A DNA stretch of 64,000 nucleotides from Bhargavaea cecembensis DSE10 (GCF_000348905.1 NZ_AOFT01000001.1:310001-374000); one strand, 5' to 3'. Shown: positions 8,152 through 18,365, counted from the first letter of the stretch. The notes: generated by a model not told the origin, from the sequence alone. Translations and numbers: made by a program.

Positions 8152-9330
8152 ATGCCTGTAGATAAAGTAGACATACATGCACTCGATGCGATCTTCAGCT
8201 CGATGGTCCGGTCGCTTGACCAGTCCAAAAGCGATATTTTCATTATTAATGAAGAAAGCCGCCGTCAGCTTGAAGAGCTGAGGGAGGATCTGAGACGGAC
8301 CGATGAAGAAATTTCCCGGGCAATAAAGGAAGGGGAGAAGCTGTCGGCTGCTTCCCTGGCGGCGCGGGAAAAGCTTCAGCACGTCTCTGTCCATTTCGCT
8401 GACTATACGAAGGATGAAGTGCGCCAGGCCTATGATTCCGCACATGAAGTACAGCTGGAATTCATGCTGAACAGCACGAAAATCCGCCAGCTGAGTGACC
8501 TGAAGCTCCATCTAGAGAACCGCATCCGGACATACGAGGATTCGATGGAACGGGCAGATCATCTGGCCGGCCACGTGAACATCGTCACGAAGTACCTCAC
8601 TTCGGAACTGAAGGATGTCGGCCCCGCGCTGGAGTCGGCCAAGATGCGCAAGCATTTCAGCATGAAAGTGCTGGAGGCCCAGGAGGAAGAGCGGAAGCGG
8701 CTTTCCAGGGAGATCCATGACGGCCCTGCCCAGATGATGGCGAACCTGGTGATGCAGCTCGGACTCGTTGAGCGGGTGTTTAATGACAAGGGAATGGATG
8801 CCGGGCTTGACCAGCTCGGTTTCACGAAGGAACTCGCCAGAAACACGCTGTCTGAAATCCGGCGGATCATCTACGATCTCCGGCCGATGGTGCTTGATGA
8901 TTTCGGGCTAGTGCCCGCGCTCAGCAAGTATGTGGAAAAGATGCAGGATTACCATCCGGACATCCGGTTCACATTCGAATCAAAAGGGATCATGGCAAGA
9001 ATTCCTCAGAGCACCGAAGTGGCCGTTTTCCGATTGGTCCAGGAAGCTGTCACAAACGCCATCAAGCACAGCGGGGCTGCAGTGATCGATGTCCGGATTG
9101 AGATTTGTGAAAACTGGATCCGGGCCTCGGTCACCGATGATGGTCGGGGATTTGATCCGTCAGAGACCGGCGATTCATCGTTCGGCCTCCAGGGCATGAC
9201 GGAACGTGTGGCACTACTTAAAGGCGAATTTGAAATCAGGACAGAGGAAGGGGAAGGGACTGAAGTGCTTCTCACCCTTCCGCATGATCAGCACGCAACA
9301 GATAAAGACGCAGGGGGGAAATCAGGATGA
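8152..9330 (+). CDS. degS: Two-component sensor histidine kinase DegS
   Basis: A 392-residue cytoplasmic kinase with no membrane segment, as expected for DegS. An N-terminal sensor with a long coiled coil (about residues 30-165) leads to the HisKA_3 dimerisation helix with '[15 protein letters not shown]', phospho-acceptor His189. The HATPase domain at about 280-380 has '[11 protein letters not shown]' and 'DDGRGFDP'. It phosphorylates DegU to control degradative enzymes, competence and related traits. It overlaps degU by ATGA, so the pair is co-translated. Confidence 0.95.
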   Translation: MPVDKVDIHALDAIFSSMVRSLDQSKSDIFIINEESRRQLEELREDLRRTDEEISRAIKEGEKLSAASLAAREKLQHVSVHFADYTKDEVRQAYDSAHEVQLEFMLNSTKIRQLSDLKLHLENRIRTYEDSMERADHLAGHVNIVTKYLTSELKDVGPALESAKMRKHFSMKVLEAQEEERKRLSREIHDGPAQMMANLVMQLGLVERVFNDKGMDAGLDQLGFTKELARNTLSEIRRIIYDLRPMVLDDFGLVPALSKYVEKMQDYHPDIRFTFESKGIMARIPQSTEVAVFRLVQEAVTNAIKHSGAAVIDVRIEICENWIRASVTDDGRGFDPSETGDSSFGLQGMTERVALLKGEFEIRTEEGEGTEVLLTLPHDQHATDKDAGGKSG

Positions 9331-10001
9331 CGAACATTATTATCATCGACGATCACCAGCTCTTCCGCGAAGGCGTGAAGCGAATTCTGGACTTTGAAGA
9401 AACATTCAATGTAGTGGCAGAAGGCTCTGACGGGGAAGAGGTCATCGGACTGTACGAGCAGCACAATCCGGATGTCGTCCTGATGGACATCAACATGCCG
9501 GGCAAAAGCGGGATTGAAGCGACCGGTGAGCTGATGGCCGCCCATCCGGAAGCAAAGATCATCATCCTCTCGATCCATGACGACGAGTCTTATGTCACGC
9601 ATGCAATGAAGACCGGCGCGCTCGGCTACATGCTGAAAGAGATGGATGCAGATGCCATCGTCCAGGCCATCAAGGTGGTGGCGGCGGGCGGATCGTATCT
9701 CCACCCGAAAGTCACGAAGAATCTGGTGGCCGAATTCCGCCGCCTAAGCGCGAAGGAGCATCTTGGTTCGTTCCACCAGGCGGAGATCCGCCGGCCATAT
9801 CACCTTCTTACCAAGCGGGAATGCGAAGTGCTCCAGCTTCTGACCGACGGACAGAGCAACCGTGCCATCGGGGAATCGCTGTATATCTCCGAGAAGACGG
9901 TGAAAAACCACGTTTCCAGCATTCTTCAGAAAATGAATGTCAACGACCGAACCCAGGCTGTCGTCACGGCCATCAAGAACGGCTGGGTGGAAGTTCGCTG
10001 A
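9327..10001 (+). CDS. degU: Two-component response regulator DegU
   Basis: A 224-residue NarL/FixJ-type regulator. The receiver domain (about 1-120) has the acidic pair at positions 8-9, the phospho-acceptor Asp54 in '[10 protein letters not shown]', and a Lys near residue 104 in 'GYMLKEMD'. A LuxR-type helix-turn-helix occupies about 155-220 ('[18 protein letters not shown]', '[13 protein letters not shown]'). It is the partner of the overlapping degS gene and acts as a global regulator. Downstream competence genes comFA/comFC are plausible indirect targets. A hairpin terminator follows at once. Confidence 0.95.
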   Translation: MTNIIIIDDHQLFREGVKRILDFEETFNVVAEGSDGEEVIGLYEQHNPDVVLMDINMPGKSGIEATGELMAAHPEAKIIILSIHDDESYVTHAMKTGALGYMLKEMDADAIVQAIKVVAAGGSYLHPKVTKNLVAEFRRLSAKEHLGSFHQAEIRRPYHLLTKRECEVLQLLTDGQSNRAIGESLYISEKTVKNHVSSILQKMNVNDRTQAVVTAIKNGWVEVR

Positions 10002-10019
10002 CTGCATATTAAACTACTG

Positions 10020-10042
10020 CCCGGACTTGTCCGGGTTTTTTA
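10020..10042 (+). terminator. Rho-independent terminator of degSU
   Basis: CCCGGAC-TTG-TCCGGG hairpin followed by TTTTTT. Confidence 0.85.
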
Positions 10043-10162
10043 TGTGCAGATTTAAAATCAACTGCTGAACTTTTCGTTCACCGCTTCGTCAAATGTATCG
10101 GATAGTCAATCCGTTGCATCGGAACCAGTTCCTATGCCAAACTATCCGAGGAGGGAATTGAC

Positions 10163-10744
10163 ATGAAAAAAATAAAATGGCTTCTGGCTCCGGCTGCGGC
10201 ACTCCTGCTGTTGGCGGGCTGCGGCGGAGATGAGGAAGGAAATACGAACTCAACTGATGACAGCAATGCGCCGGCAGGACAGCAATCTGCCATCGGACAT
10301 GGCACGGAAGACGGGGCCATCGGCTTTGAGATGGCGGATGACGGCTCAATTGAGGAAGCATCCGGCGTCCCTGAAGAAGAAAAGGCAGCCATCCTGGAAG
10401 CGTTTGACCGCTACATCGGGACATTCAATAATGGAGATATCGATGGTTACCTGGAAGTCCTGGCAACGGGAGAGGACGCATACGATCCGGATCAGGAACG
10501 GGCGGCATTCGAGCAGATGGCAGCCCAGTATGACAAGGTCGAGAGGACGCCATCGGATATGACAGTCGTTTCCTATGAAGAATCGGAAGCCCAGCTGTTC
10601 GCGAACCTCGAAACGACACTCGTCGAAAAGGAAACCGGTGAGTCCTTAACCGAAAAAGGGCGGCAAGTGACCGTCTTCACCAAGCAGGACGGAAAATGGA
10701 AAGTAAAGGAAGTCTATTACGTCGGCAATGCGCCGGGTCACTGA
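10163..10744 (+). CDS. Predicted lipoprotein with an NTF2-like domain
   Basis: A 193-residue protein with a clear lipoprotein signal ('LLLLAGCGG', acylated Cys at residue 20), then a low-complexity acidic/Asn linker to about residue 70. The remaining domain, 'AILEAFDRYIGTFNNGDIDGYLEVL' to 'FTKQDGKWKVKEVYYVG', has the helix-plus-sheet pattern of the NTF2/SnoaL-like fold, ending in the usual 'W-V-EV' strand. No function can be assigned. A good Shine-Dalgarno (GAGGAGGGA) precedes the ATG. It sits alone between the degSU terminator and degV, and I recall no B. subtilis counterpart here. Confidence 0.8.
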   Translation: MKKIKWLLAPAAALLLLAGCGGDEEGNTNSTDDSNAPAGQQSAIGHGTEDGAIGFEMADDGSIEEASGVPEEEKAAILEAFDRYIGTFNNGDIDGYLEVLATGEDAYDPDQERAAFEQMAAQYDKVERTPSDMTVVSYEESEAQLFANLETTLVEKETGESLTEKGRQVTVFTKQDGKWKVKEVYYVGNAPGH

Positions 10745-10753
10745 CTTCCTGGA

Positions 10754-10785
10754 GCCCGGGCGGGATCCCGCCCGGGCTTTGATAT
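10754..10785 (+). terminator. GC-rich hairpin after the lipoprotein gene
   Basis: GCCCGGGCGG-GAT-CCCGCCCGGGC is a near-perfect hairpin, but only a short T stretch follows. It is a weak terminator or mRNA 3' stabiliser. Confidence 0.5.
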
Positions 10786-10839
10786 TGATTCCGTTTTCCA
10801 TCGGGATTTAGTAGAATGGGAACAACGGAGGTAGATAGA

Positions 10840-11679
10840 ATGAAAACGGCCATCGTGACCGACAGCACCGCTTATCTGCCCGGTCCGGAACGGGACCGGC
10901 TGGGCATCCGTATGATCCCGCTCAGCGTCACCATCGACGGGAAAACCTATGAGGAAGAAGTCGACCTCGAAGCGGATCAGTTCTATGATCTCGTAAGGGA
11001 AGGGGAACTCCCTAAAACCTCCCAGCCTCCGATCGGAAAGTTTGCAGACTGTTTCGAGACCCTGAAGCAAGAGGGGTTTGAGGCGGCCGTCGTCGTCACG
11101 CTCTCAAGCGGCATCAGCGGAACGTTCACGTCCGCCGGTCAGGCCGGAGATCTGGTGGATGGTCTGGATGTCCAGGTGTTTGATTCCGAAATCGCCTGCA
11201 TGCCCCAGGGATTCTACGTCTTAAGGGCGGCAAAGATGGCCCGTGACGGTGCTGCGCCGGAGGCCATCATCGCGGAACTTGAAGAGATGAAAAACTCCCT
11301 CCGTGCTTATTTCATGGTGGATGATCTGGCCCACCTGCAGCGTGGCGGCCGCCTTTCAGGCGCTCAGGCGCTGATCGGCGGATTGCTGCAGGTCAAGCCG
11401 CTGCTGCACTTCAAGGACAGGGTGATCGTCCCGTTCGAGAAAATCCGCACCCGGAAAAAAGCGATGAACCGCATTGCCGATCTGCTGGCACAGGACGCAG
11501 GAAACGGCCCGCTGGAAGCGGCCATCATCCATGCAAACCGCAAGGAAGAGGCGGAAGCGTGGCGGACGGAACTGAGCCGGAAGTTTCCGGATGTCGAATT
11601 TAAGATCAGCTATTTTGGCCCTGTGATCGGCACCCATCTCGGGGAAGGGGCGATGGGTCTCGGCTGGGTGAAAAAGTGA
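10840..11679 (+). CDS. degV: DegV family fatty-acid-binding protein
   Basis: A 279-residue DegV protein. DegV/FakB proteins bind a fatty acid and, with FakA kinase, allow acyl-phosphate formation. The start 'MKTAIVTDSTAYLP' at 10840 follows ACGGAGG and gives the standard family N-terminus; an in-frame ATG at 10816 lacks a ribosome-binding site. Visible motifs are 'PKTSQPPIGKF', 'LSSGISGTFTSAG' and 'RGGRLSGAQALIGGLLQVKPLL'. It is one of two DegV proteins in the window (the other at 41770-42627). This one holds the position of B. subtilis degV/yviA between degU and comFA. Confidence 0.92.
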   Translation: MKTAIVTDSTAYLPGPERDRLGIRMIPLSVTIDGKTYEEEVDLEADQFYDLVREGELPKTSQPPIGKFADCFETLKQEGFEAAVVVTLSSGISGTFTSAGQAGDLVDGLDVQVFDSEIACMPQGFYVLRAAKMARDGAAPEAIIAELEEMKNSLRAYFMVDDLAHLQRGGRLSGAQALIGGLLQVKPLLHFKDRVIVPFEKIRTRKKAMNRIADLLAQDAGNGPLEAAIIHANRKEEAEAWRTELSRKFPDVEFKISYFGPVIGTHLGEGAMGLGWVKK

Positions 11680-11702
11680 CCGTTTATGGCGGTCATTTTT
11701 TG
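11677..11702 (+). terminator. Terminator between degV and comFA
   Basis: TGACCG-TTTAT-GGCGGTCA followed by TTTTTT. The stem begins at the degV stop codon. It makes a comFA start at GTG 11676 unlikely. Confidence 0.65.
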
Positions 11703-11765
11703 CAAGTTCCATGTTCTGAAAATTCTGTTCAAAGGGGGAGAGGGGGAATAGGCATTCACGATGAG

Positions 11766-13139
11766 TTGCAGAAATTTCTGCAGGGGCGCATTTGGCTGCG
11801 GGAACTCCTGCCGGTCGGGAAAGAGGAAGCCGGGGACCTGATCAGGGAGGGTCTGATCGGGACCGTTCCCGGTGTGGCGACCATTCGGAAATGGCATGGC
11901 GGAACCCATTCCAGGTGCAGCCGGTGTCTGACTGAAGATGCCCGGCATTTTCACGCGTTCAACTGCAGGAAATGCGGAAAGGTTTGCCGGTACTGCCGTC
12001 ATTGCCTGAACATGGGGCGTGTCGCCGAGTGTGATGAACTGGTTTACTGGTGCGGTCCGGAACGTCGGACTGCCTGCAATGCGGTGCTGACCTGGGAGGG
12101 CCGGCTCACCCCGCTTCAGGAGCGGGCGGCAGGGGAACTGGAAGAGAGCCTGCTGGACGGCAAACCGCATCTTCTTCATGCCGTCTGCGGTGCCGGGAAA
12201 ACGGAAATCCTTTTCAGGCCGGTCCACCGCCTTTTGTCGGAGGGGAAGCGGGTGTGCATCGCGACACCGCGCACCGATGTTGTTCTGGAGCTTCTGCCGA
12301 GGTTCGAGAAGGCGATCGGCGGGACGGTCATCCACGGACTGTATGGCGGTTCGGGCAATGGGGAAGGTCTTGCCGGACTCGTCATTGCAACTACGCACCA
12401 GCTTTATCGTTTCAGGGAGGCGTTTGATGCCGTGATCGTCGACGAAGCGGACGCATTTCCATATTCGTTCGACAGGACCCTCCGGCTGGCGGTCAGGAAA
12501 GCACTGAAACCGGGAGGAGTGCTCGCCGTCGTCACGGCGACTCCATCGCCTGCCATCTTATCGGAGATCGGAAGGGAGGGCCGCAGGTCGGTCATCCCGG
12601 TGCGTTTCCACGGACATCCGCTTCCGGTGCCCCGCATTGTTCCGCTTTTCGGTTACAGGAAAAGGATCTCCGCCGGGAAGATGCCGGAGCGGCTGAAGGC
12701 CTGGACGGAAGAACGGCTGAAGAGGAAGGAGCCTTTCCTCATTTTCTTCCCGTCCGTCCCGCTTATGGAGCAATGTCTGCCGCTTTTCTCCCATCTGGAT
12801 GCCGGAATCGGCGCGGTGCATGCAACGCATCCGGACAGGCGGGATCTGGTCATGGCACTTCGCGAGGGCCGGATTCCCGGTCTTCTGACGACGACCATCC
12901 TGGAGCGGGGAATCACGATTCCGCGGCTCCAGATTGCCGTGGCCGGTTCTGAAAATGTGGTATTTGACCGTTCCGCCATCATCCAGATCAGCGGTCGGGC
13001 AGGCAGGTCACCGGAGCATCCCGACGGGGACGTTGTCCTGTTCCACCACGGTGTCACCCCCGAGATGGATGCGGCAGTGCGGGAAATTCGCAGGCTGAAC
13101 AGGGAAGGGGTGAAGACCATTGGATTGCCTGCTCTGTGA
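11766..13139 (+). CDS. comFA: Competence DEAD-box ATPase ComFA
   Basis: A superfamily 2 helicase-like ATPase needed for uptake of transforming DNA. Visible are an N-terminal four-Cys zinc site ('CSRCLTEDARHFHAFNC', then 'CRKCGKVCRYCRHC'), Walker A 'CGAGKTE', the DEAD-type 'IVDEADAFPY', 'TATPSP', and the C-terminal 'TTTILERGITIPRLQIAV' and 'QISGRAGRSP'. The start is uncertain. The frame opens at GTG 11676, but a terminator hairpin covers that codon. TTG at 11766 follows G-rich sequence at 11732-11746, 19-20 bases away, so neither is ideal. The gene overlaps comFC by 20 bp. comFB, between the two in B. subtilis, is absent. Confidence 0.85.
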   Translation: MQKFLQGRIWLRELLPVGKEEAGDLIREGLIGTVPGVATIRKWHGGTHSRCSRCLTEDARHFHAFNCRKCGKVCRYCRHCLNMGRVAECDELVYWCGPERRTACNAVLTWEGRLTPLQERAAGELEESLLDGKPHLLHAVCGAGKTEILFRPVHRLLSEGKRVCIATPRTDVVLELLPRFEKAIGGTVIHGLYGGSGNGEGLAGLVIATTHQLYRFREAFDAVIVDEADAFPYSFDRTLRLAVRKALKPGGVLAVVTATPSPAILSEIGREGRRSVIPVRFHGHPLPVPRIVPLFGYRKRISAGKMPERLKAWTEERLKRKEPFLIFFPSVPLMEQCLPLFSHLDAGIGAVHATHPDRRDLVMALREGRIPGLLTTTILERGITIPRLQIAVAGSENVVFDRSAIIQISGRAGRSPEHPDGDVVLFHHGVTPEMDAAVREIRRLNREGVKTIGLPAL

Positions 13140-13749
13140 CGGCCCGGTATCAAGACCTCCCACTTGGAGGGGTCTATTGACCGACCGGGGGAAAAGCCTG
13201 CTTTGTCCGCGGTGCGAGGGAGGATTTGTTCCCGCAGACAGTATGCCTCCGCTCGGCGACTGGAACGGGACACCGTACGAGGGGGCGCTGGATGCCGCAG
13301 TCTCGCTCTATGCCTATAACGATGCAATGAAAACCTGCCTGCGCCAGTACAAATTTTTGAAAGATGCGGCCCTGGCCGCCGTGTTTTCGGATGCACTCCA
13401 TCATGCAGAAATTTTGAAGGGCCGCACGGCGGTGCCGGTGCCGATGCATCCGGTTCGTCTCGTTGAGCGAACGTTTCCGCAGGTGGAGGAACTGCTTGTG
13501 CAGGCCGGCATCCCGTATGCCCCGTTGCTTGAAAAGACGACGGCACTGAATCTGGGCAGGCTGGGCCGGAAGGAACGGATGGCGTCTGATCCGCTTTTCC
13601 GACTGGCGGATGGTGCAGAAGTCCGTCGGGCCGACTATGTGCTTGTCGATGACCTGTATACAACAGGAACGACATTGCATCATGCAGCCCATGTGCTGAA
13701 AAAATCCGGAGCCCGCTCGGTTGCCGCCCTGACGCTGATCCGCGCTTAA
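13120..13749 (+). CDS. comFC: ComFC/GntX-type phosphoribosyltransferase-fold competence protein
   Basis: A 209-residue protein with an N-terminal zinc-ribbon pair (CLLC, then 'LLCPRCEGGF') and a C-terminal type I phosphoribosyltransferase fold with the PRPP loop 'YVLVDDLYTTGTTLHHAA'. In competent cells ComFC works with ComFA in DNA import. The TTG start at 13120 overlaps the end of comFA and gives the expected 'MDCLLCDG' N-terminus, so translation is coupled. After it come hpf and secA, with no flagellar or flgM genes. Confidence 0.88.
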   Translation: MDCLLCDGPVSRPPTWRGLLTDRGKSLLCPRCEGGFVPADSMPPLGDWNGTPYEGALDAAVSLYAYNDAMKTCLRQYKFLKDAALAAVFSDALHHAEILKGRTAVPVPMHPVRLVERTFPQVEELLVQAGIPYAPLLEKTTALNLGRLGRKERMASDPLFRLADGAEVRRADYVLVDDLYTTGTTLHHAAHVLKKSGARSVAALTLIRA

Positions 13750-13783
13750 ATGACACCGATTCGACAATTCCGGCTTTGTTTCC

Positions 13784-13812
13784 AAGAGGGATATCGAGGG
13801 AAGATGTAGAAT
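13784..13812 (+). promoter_or_regulatory. Possible stress/stationary-phase promoter of hpf
   Basis: 'GGGATAT' then, 11 bp on, 'GTAGAAT' (TAGAAT at 13807-13812). This loosely resembles a SigH-type promoter, which drives the hpf homologue yvyD in B. subtilis. No good SigA -35 is present. The match is weak. Confidence 0.3.
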
Positions 13813-13846
13813 AGAACATATATAGCCTGACAAAGGAGGAGTTCAT

Positions 13847-14416
13847 ATGCTGAATTTCAATATCCGCGGGGAAAACATCGAGGTCACGCCTGCCATCCGC
13901 GAGTATACGGAGAAGAAAATCCAAAAACTCGAACGGTATTTCACGGATGAGGTGAATGCGACGGCGCATGTCAACCTGAAGGTGTACAACGACCGCCAGA
14001 CAAAGGTCGAAGTGACGATCCCGATGAAGAACCTGACCCTCCGGGCGGAAGAACGGAACTCCGATATGTATGCGGCAATCGACCTGATTAACGAAAAACT
14101 CGAACGCCAGATCCGGAAGTACAAGACAAGGGTGAACCGCAAGTTCCGTGAGCGTGAAGGCGTTGCCTCCTACTTTGCAACCGTGACCGAAAGCAATGAG
14201 ACGGCGGCTGCGCAGGAGGAAGGAGATGGGGAGTTTGAAGTCGTGCGCACCAAGCAGTTCAGCCTGAAGCCGATGGACCAGGAAGAGGCGATTCTCCAGA
14301 TGAACATGCTGGGCCACTCCTTCTACATTTTCACCGATGCCGAATCCAACGGCACGAACATCGTGTATAAGCGAAAGGACGGGAAATACGGCCTCATCGA
14401 AACCGAGGTCGAATAA
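13847..14416 (+). CDS. hpf: Long-form ribosome hibernation promoting factor
   Basis: A 189-residue long HPF, which dimerises 70S ribosomes into inactive 100S particles. The N-terminal domain (about 1-105, '[32 protein letters not shown]') binds near the decoding centre. A linker of about 25 residues joins the C-terminal dimerisation domain (about 130-189, '[31 protein letters not shown]'). The length matches the long form of Firmicutes. A strong AAAGGAGGAG ribosome-binding site precedes it. It is monocistronic, with its own terminator, directly upstream of secA as in B. subtilis. Confidence 0.95.
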   Translation: MLNFNIRGENIEVTPAIREYTEKKIQKLERYFTDEVNATAHVNLKVYNDRQTKVEVTIPMKNLTLRAEERNSDMYAAIDLINEKLERQIRKYKTRVNRKFREREGVASYFATVTESNETAAAQEEGDGEFEVVRTKQFSLKPMDQEEAILQMNMLGHSFYIFTDAESNGTNIVYKRKDGKYGLIETEVE

Positions 14417-14435
14417 CCCGCCAAAGCCTTCCAAG

Positions 14436-14466
14436 GCCCGCCCCTTCCGGCGGGCTTCTTTTCATT
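14436..14466 (+). terminator. Rho-independent terminator of hpf
   Basis: GCCCGCC / GGCGGGC hairpin followed by TTCTTTTC. Confidence 0.75.
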
Positions 14467-14593
14467 TCCCGGACGGAAAGGCGTGATTCCGGAATCGGCC
14501 CCTGAACATGGCAGTATCGGGAAAAACAGCGGATTGGCCTTCGAATCTTTCAAATTTCGATTGTTTCCGTGCGGATCTGCCGCTCGCGGATGT

Positions 14594-14623
14594 TTGCAAC
14601 GGGTGCATGGCGGGTGTTAAAAT
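14594..14623 (+). promoter_or_regulatory. Promoter of secA
   Basis: TTGCAA (14594-14599), 18 bp, then TAAAAT (14618-14623), with a TG extension (TGT) directly before the -10. Confidence 0.55.
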
Positions 14624-14653
14624 GGACTTTGAGACTAGTTAGGAAGTGACGAC

Positions 14654-17164
14654 ATGCTAGGCGTTTTAAATAAAATGTTCGACCCGAATAAACGGGATGT
14701 CAAGAAGCTGGAAAAGGTTGCAGATGCGGTTGAATCCCATGCCTCTGCGATGGAAAAGCTCTCCGATGCGGAGCTGCAGGCAAAGACCGAAGAGTTCCGG
14801 AGCCGGATCGCTGCAGGCGAGTCGCTTGATAAGATCCAGCCGGAAGCATTTGCCGTTGTCCGCGAGGCGGCTAAGCGCGTAACCGGCATGTTCCCGTTCC
14901 GCGTCCAGATCATGGGTGCCGCTGCACTGCATGACGGAAATATTGCCGAGATGAAGACCGGGGAAGGGAAGACCCTTACCTCGACGATGGCCGTCTACCT
15001 GAACGCCCTTGAAGGCAAGGGTGTCCACGTCGTGACGGTCAACGAATACCTCGCAAGCCGTGACGCATCCGAAATGGGGCAGATCTATGAGTTCCTGGGC
15101 CTCACGGTCGGCCTGAACCTGAACAGCATGGACAAAGACGAGAAGCGGGAAGCCTACCAGGCGGATATCACGTACAGCACGAACAACGAGCTTGGTTTCG
15201 ATTACCTGCGCGACAACATGGTCCTCTACAAGGAAGAACGTGTCCAGCGGCCGCTCCATTATGCGGTCATTGACGAAGTCGACTCCATCCTGATTGATGA
15301 AGCGAGAACCCCGCTGATCATTTCCGGCCAGGCCGAGAAAAACGCGAGGCTCTATATCCAGACGAATGCGTTCGTCCGCACACTCAAGAAAGATGAGGAC
15401 TACTCCTATGATGAGCAGTCAAAGGGCGTCACGCTTACCGAGTCGGGGATCGAGAAGGCCGAGAAGGCATTCCAGATCGATAACCTGTTCGATTTGAGCC
15501 ACGTCCGCCTGAACCACGCGATCAACCAGTCGCTCAAGGCGCATGCAAGCATGCACAAAGACGTCGACTATGTCGTGGAAGAAGGCAAAGTCGTCATCGT
15601 CGACTCGTTCACAGGACGTCTGATGAAGGGCCGCCGTTACAGCGACGGCCTGCACCAGGCGATCGAGGCGAAAGAAGCCCTCGAAATCCAGAATGAATCG
15701 ATGACCATGGCCACGATCACGTTCCAGAACTTGTTCCGGATGTATGACAAATTGTCCGGGATGACCGGTACGGCCAAAACCGAGGAAGAGGAACTTCGGA
15801 ACATCTATAACATGAACGTCATCGTCATCCCGACCAACAAGCCGATTGTACGGGATGACCGGCCGGATCTGATCTACGCAACGACCGAAGGGAAATATAA
15901 AGCGGTCGCGGAAGAGATCAAGGAACGCCATGAGAAGGGCCAGCCGGTCCTGGTCGGTACCGTTGCGATCGAGACATCAGAGATCATCTCCGCCTATCTG
16001 CGCAAATACGGCATTCCGCACAATGTGCTGAACGCGAAAAACCATGAGCGGGAAGCCGAAATCATCACGGAAGCCGGCAAGCGCGGTGCGGTCACCATTG
16101 CGACGAACATGGCGGGCCGGGGAACCGACATCAAGCTTGGCGAAGGCGTCCGAGATGCCGGAGGCCTCGCGGTCATCGGTACGGAACGGCATGAATCCCG
16201 CCGGATCGACAATCAGCTCAGAGGGCGTTCCGGCCGTCAGGGAGATCCCGGCATCACTCAGTTTTACCTGTCGCTTGAAGATGACCTGATGCGCCGCTTC
16301 GGTTCCGACAACATGAAGAACATGATGTCGCGTCTCGGTATGGATGATAACCAGCCTATACAGTCGAAAATGGTCTCCCGCGCGGTTGAATCCGCCCAGA
16401 AGCGGGTAGAGGGCAATAACTTCGACGCACGGAAGCGCCTGCTCCAGTATGATGATGTCCTTCGCCAGCAGCGCGAAATCATCTACAAGGAACGCAACGA
16501 CGTGCTCGAAACCGATGACATGCGCGAGCTCGTGGAATCGATGATCGACGATGTCATCGAGCGCATGGTCCCTGTGTATACAGCAGACGAGAAAAGCGAA
16601 AACTGGAACCTGAAAGGCCTGGAAGATTTCCTTGCTGCGAACCTTCTTCCTGAAGGCGCGCTGACTGTATCCGACCTGCAGGGCAAATCGCAGGCCGACA
16701 TCATCGGCACGGTGAAGGAAGCGGTCAGGAAGCGCTACGACGAGAAGGAAGAGGAAATGACTCCGGAGCGGATGCGGGAATTCGAGAAAGTCGTCCTGCT
16801 CCGGTCCATCGACACCAAATGGATCGACCACATCGACGCAATGGATCAGCTGCGCCAGGGGATCCACCTCCGGGCATACGGCCAGAATGATCCGCTCCGC
16901 GAATACCAGAACGAAGGGTTCCGGATGTTCGAAGACATGGTCGATGCGATCCGCGACGATGTTGCCAAGTATGCGATGAAGGCTGAAATCCGCCAGAACC
17001 TGCAGCGCGAGGAAGTCGCCAAGGGAGAGGCCGTCAACCCGAAAGAGGGCGGCGGCGAAGTGAAGAAAAAGCCGATCCGGAAAAAAGTGATCGTCGGAAG
17101 AAACGATCCATGCCCATGCGGCAGCGGCAAGAAGTTCAAGAACTGCCACGGCAGCACGGCGTGA
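14654..17164 (+). CDS. secA: Preprotein translocase ATPase SecA
   Basis: An 836-residue housekeeping SecA that powers secretion through SecYEG. Walker A (KTGEGKT) is at residues 101-107; '[13 protein letters not shown]' is Walker B; '[15 protein letters not shown]' and '[13 protein letters not shown]' form the second ATPase domain. The C-terminus keeps the zinc-binding tail '[19 protein letters not shown]', absent from the SecA2 at 901-3258. The N-terminus '[15 protein letters not shown]' is the standard one. It is followed 70 bp later by prfB, the conserved Firmicute order. Confidence 0.98.
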   Translation: MLGVLNKMFDPNKRDVKKLEKVADAVESHASAMEKLSDAELQAKTEEFRSRIAAGESLDKIQPEAFAVVREAAKRVTGMFPFRVQIMGAAALHDGNIAEMKTGEGKTLTSTMAVYLNALEGKGVHVVTVNEYLASRDASEMGQIYEFLGLTVGLNLNSMDKDEKREAYQADITYSTNNELGFDYLRDNMVLYKEERVQRPLHYAVIDEVDSILIDEARTPLIISGQAEKNARLYIQTNAFVRTLKKDEDYSYDEQSKGVTLTESGIEKAEKAFQIDNLFDLSHVRLNHAINQSLKAHASMHKDVDYVVEEGKVVIVDSFTGRLMKGRRYSDGLHQAIEAKEALEIQNESMTMATITFQNLFRMYDKLSGMTGTAKTEEEELRNIYNMNVIVIPTNKPIVRDDRPDLIYATTEGKYKAVAEEIKERHEKGQPVLVGTVAIETSEIISAYLRKYGIPHNVLNAKNHEREAEIITEAGKRGAVTIATNMAGRGTDIKLGEGVRDAGGLAVIGTERHESRRIDNQLRGRSGRQGDPGITQFYLSLEDDLMRRFGSDNMKNMMSRLGMDDNQPIQSKMVSRAVESAQKRVEGNNFDARKRLLQYDDVLRQQREIIYKERNDVLETDDMRELVESMIDDVIERMVPVYTADEKSENWNLKGLEDFLAANLLPEGALTVSDLQGKSQADIIGTVKEAVRKRYDEKEEEMTPERMREFEKVVLLRSIDTKWIDHIDAMDQLRQGIHLRAYGQNDPLREYQNEGFRMFEDMVDAIRDDVAKYAMKAEIRQNLQREEVAKGEAVNPKEGGGEVKKKPIRKKVIVGRNDPCPCGSGKKFKNCHGSTA

Positions 17165-17233
17165 CAGCCCGGACGGCGGACAGCCGTCCCGCATGATCTG
17201 AGTGCAGTCCGACATATTTAGGAGGAATTCATT

Positions 17234-18338
17234 ATGATGGAACTTGCTGACGCAAGAAATCAGCTCGATACTACAGCCGGGAAACTGGCGGGCTTCAGGG
17301 GGTCTCTTTGACTTAGAAAACAAAGAGGCACGGATCCAGGAACTCGACGAGCGCATGCTCGAGCCGGGTTTCTGGGACAATCAGGATGAAGCCCAGAAAG
17401 TCATCTCCGAGGCGAATGGCCTGAAGGACGTCGTGAACGAGTACCGCCGTCTGGAAGAAACCCAGGAAAACCTTGAAATGACGCTGGAACTGCTCCGCGA
17501 GGAAGACGACCCGGATCTCCACGCGGAACTTTCGGATGAACTCCAATCGTTCGGCGAAGATCTGGAAGCATTCGAGCTTGGCATGCTTCTTAGCGAGGAG
17601 TATGACAAAAACAATGCCATCCTCGAGCTTCATGCGGGCGCTGGCGGAACGGAGTCCCAGGACTGGGCTTCGATGCTTCTGCGCATGTACACCCGATGGG
17701 GTGAAAAGCGCGGCTACAAGGTGGAGACGCTTGACTACCTGGCCGGTGATGAAGCGGGCGTCAAGTCGGTCACCATCAGCATCAAGGGCCATAACGCCTA
17801 CGGCTACCTGAAGGCTGAAAAGGGCGTGCACCGGCTCGTCAGGATCTCGCCGTTTGATTCATCGGGCCGCCGCCATACTTCGTTCGTTTCGTGTGAAGTC
17901 ATGCCGGAGTTCGACAATGAAATCGAGCTGGATATCCGTACGGAAGACCTGAAAATCGATACGTACCGTTCAAGCGGCGCGGGCGGACAGCACGTCAACA
18001 CCACCGACTCCGCGGTCCGGATCACGCACCTTCCGACCAATACGGTCGTCACCTGCCAGTCCGAACGTTCCCAGATCAAGAACCGTGAACAGGCGATGAA
18101 GCTCCTGAAGGCGAAGCTTTATCAGCTGAAAATCGAGGAACAGGAAAAAGAACTCCTGGAAATCCGCGGTGAACAAAAAGAGATCGGGTGGGGCAGCCAG
18201 ATCCGCTCCTACGTTTTCCACCCGTACTCGATGGTCAAAGACCACCGGACGGACACGGAAACAGGCAATGTCCAGAACGTCATGGACGGCGATATCGACC
18301 TGTTCATCAACGCCTATCTGCGATCCCGGCTTTCATGA
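17234..18338 (+). CDS. prfB: Peptide chain release factor 2 with programmed +1 frameshift
   Basis: Release factor 2 (367 residues after the frameshift) ends translation at UGA and UAA. The gene is in two frames. Frame one starts at ATG 17234 (or 17237), after AGGAGG, and reads 25 codons to an in-frame TGA at 17309-17311. Just before it stands the shift site AGGGGG-TCT-CTT-TGA-C. Skipping the T at 17309 continues as '[10 protein letters not shown]' into the main body. '[14 protein letters not shown]' carries the SPF codon-recognition tripeptide, and '[10 protein letters not shown]' the GGQ peptidyl-hydrolysis motif. A call that begins at 17244 in one frame would give a false N-terminus. Confidence 0.96.
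17297..17312 (+). promoter_or_regulatory. RF2 autoregulatory frameshift site
   Basis: An internal Shine-Dalgarno-like AGGGGG, a 3-nt spacer, then CTT TGA C. Low RF2 slows reading of TGA and the ribosome slips +1, so RF2 controls its own synthesis. The layout is the same as in the known E. coli and Bacillus genes. Confidence 0.95.
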
Positions 18339-18365
18339 GACGCTGCAGGCAATAAGTTAACTGAC

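Noticed and set aside
11719-11731. ComK box before comFA (AAAA-TTCTG-TTCA)
   Set aside because: Only half of the box matches and no partner box is found at a known spacing.
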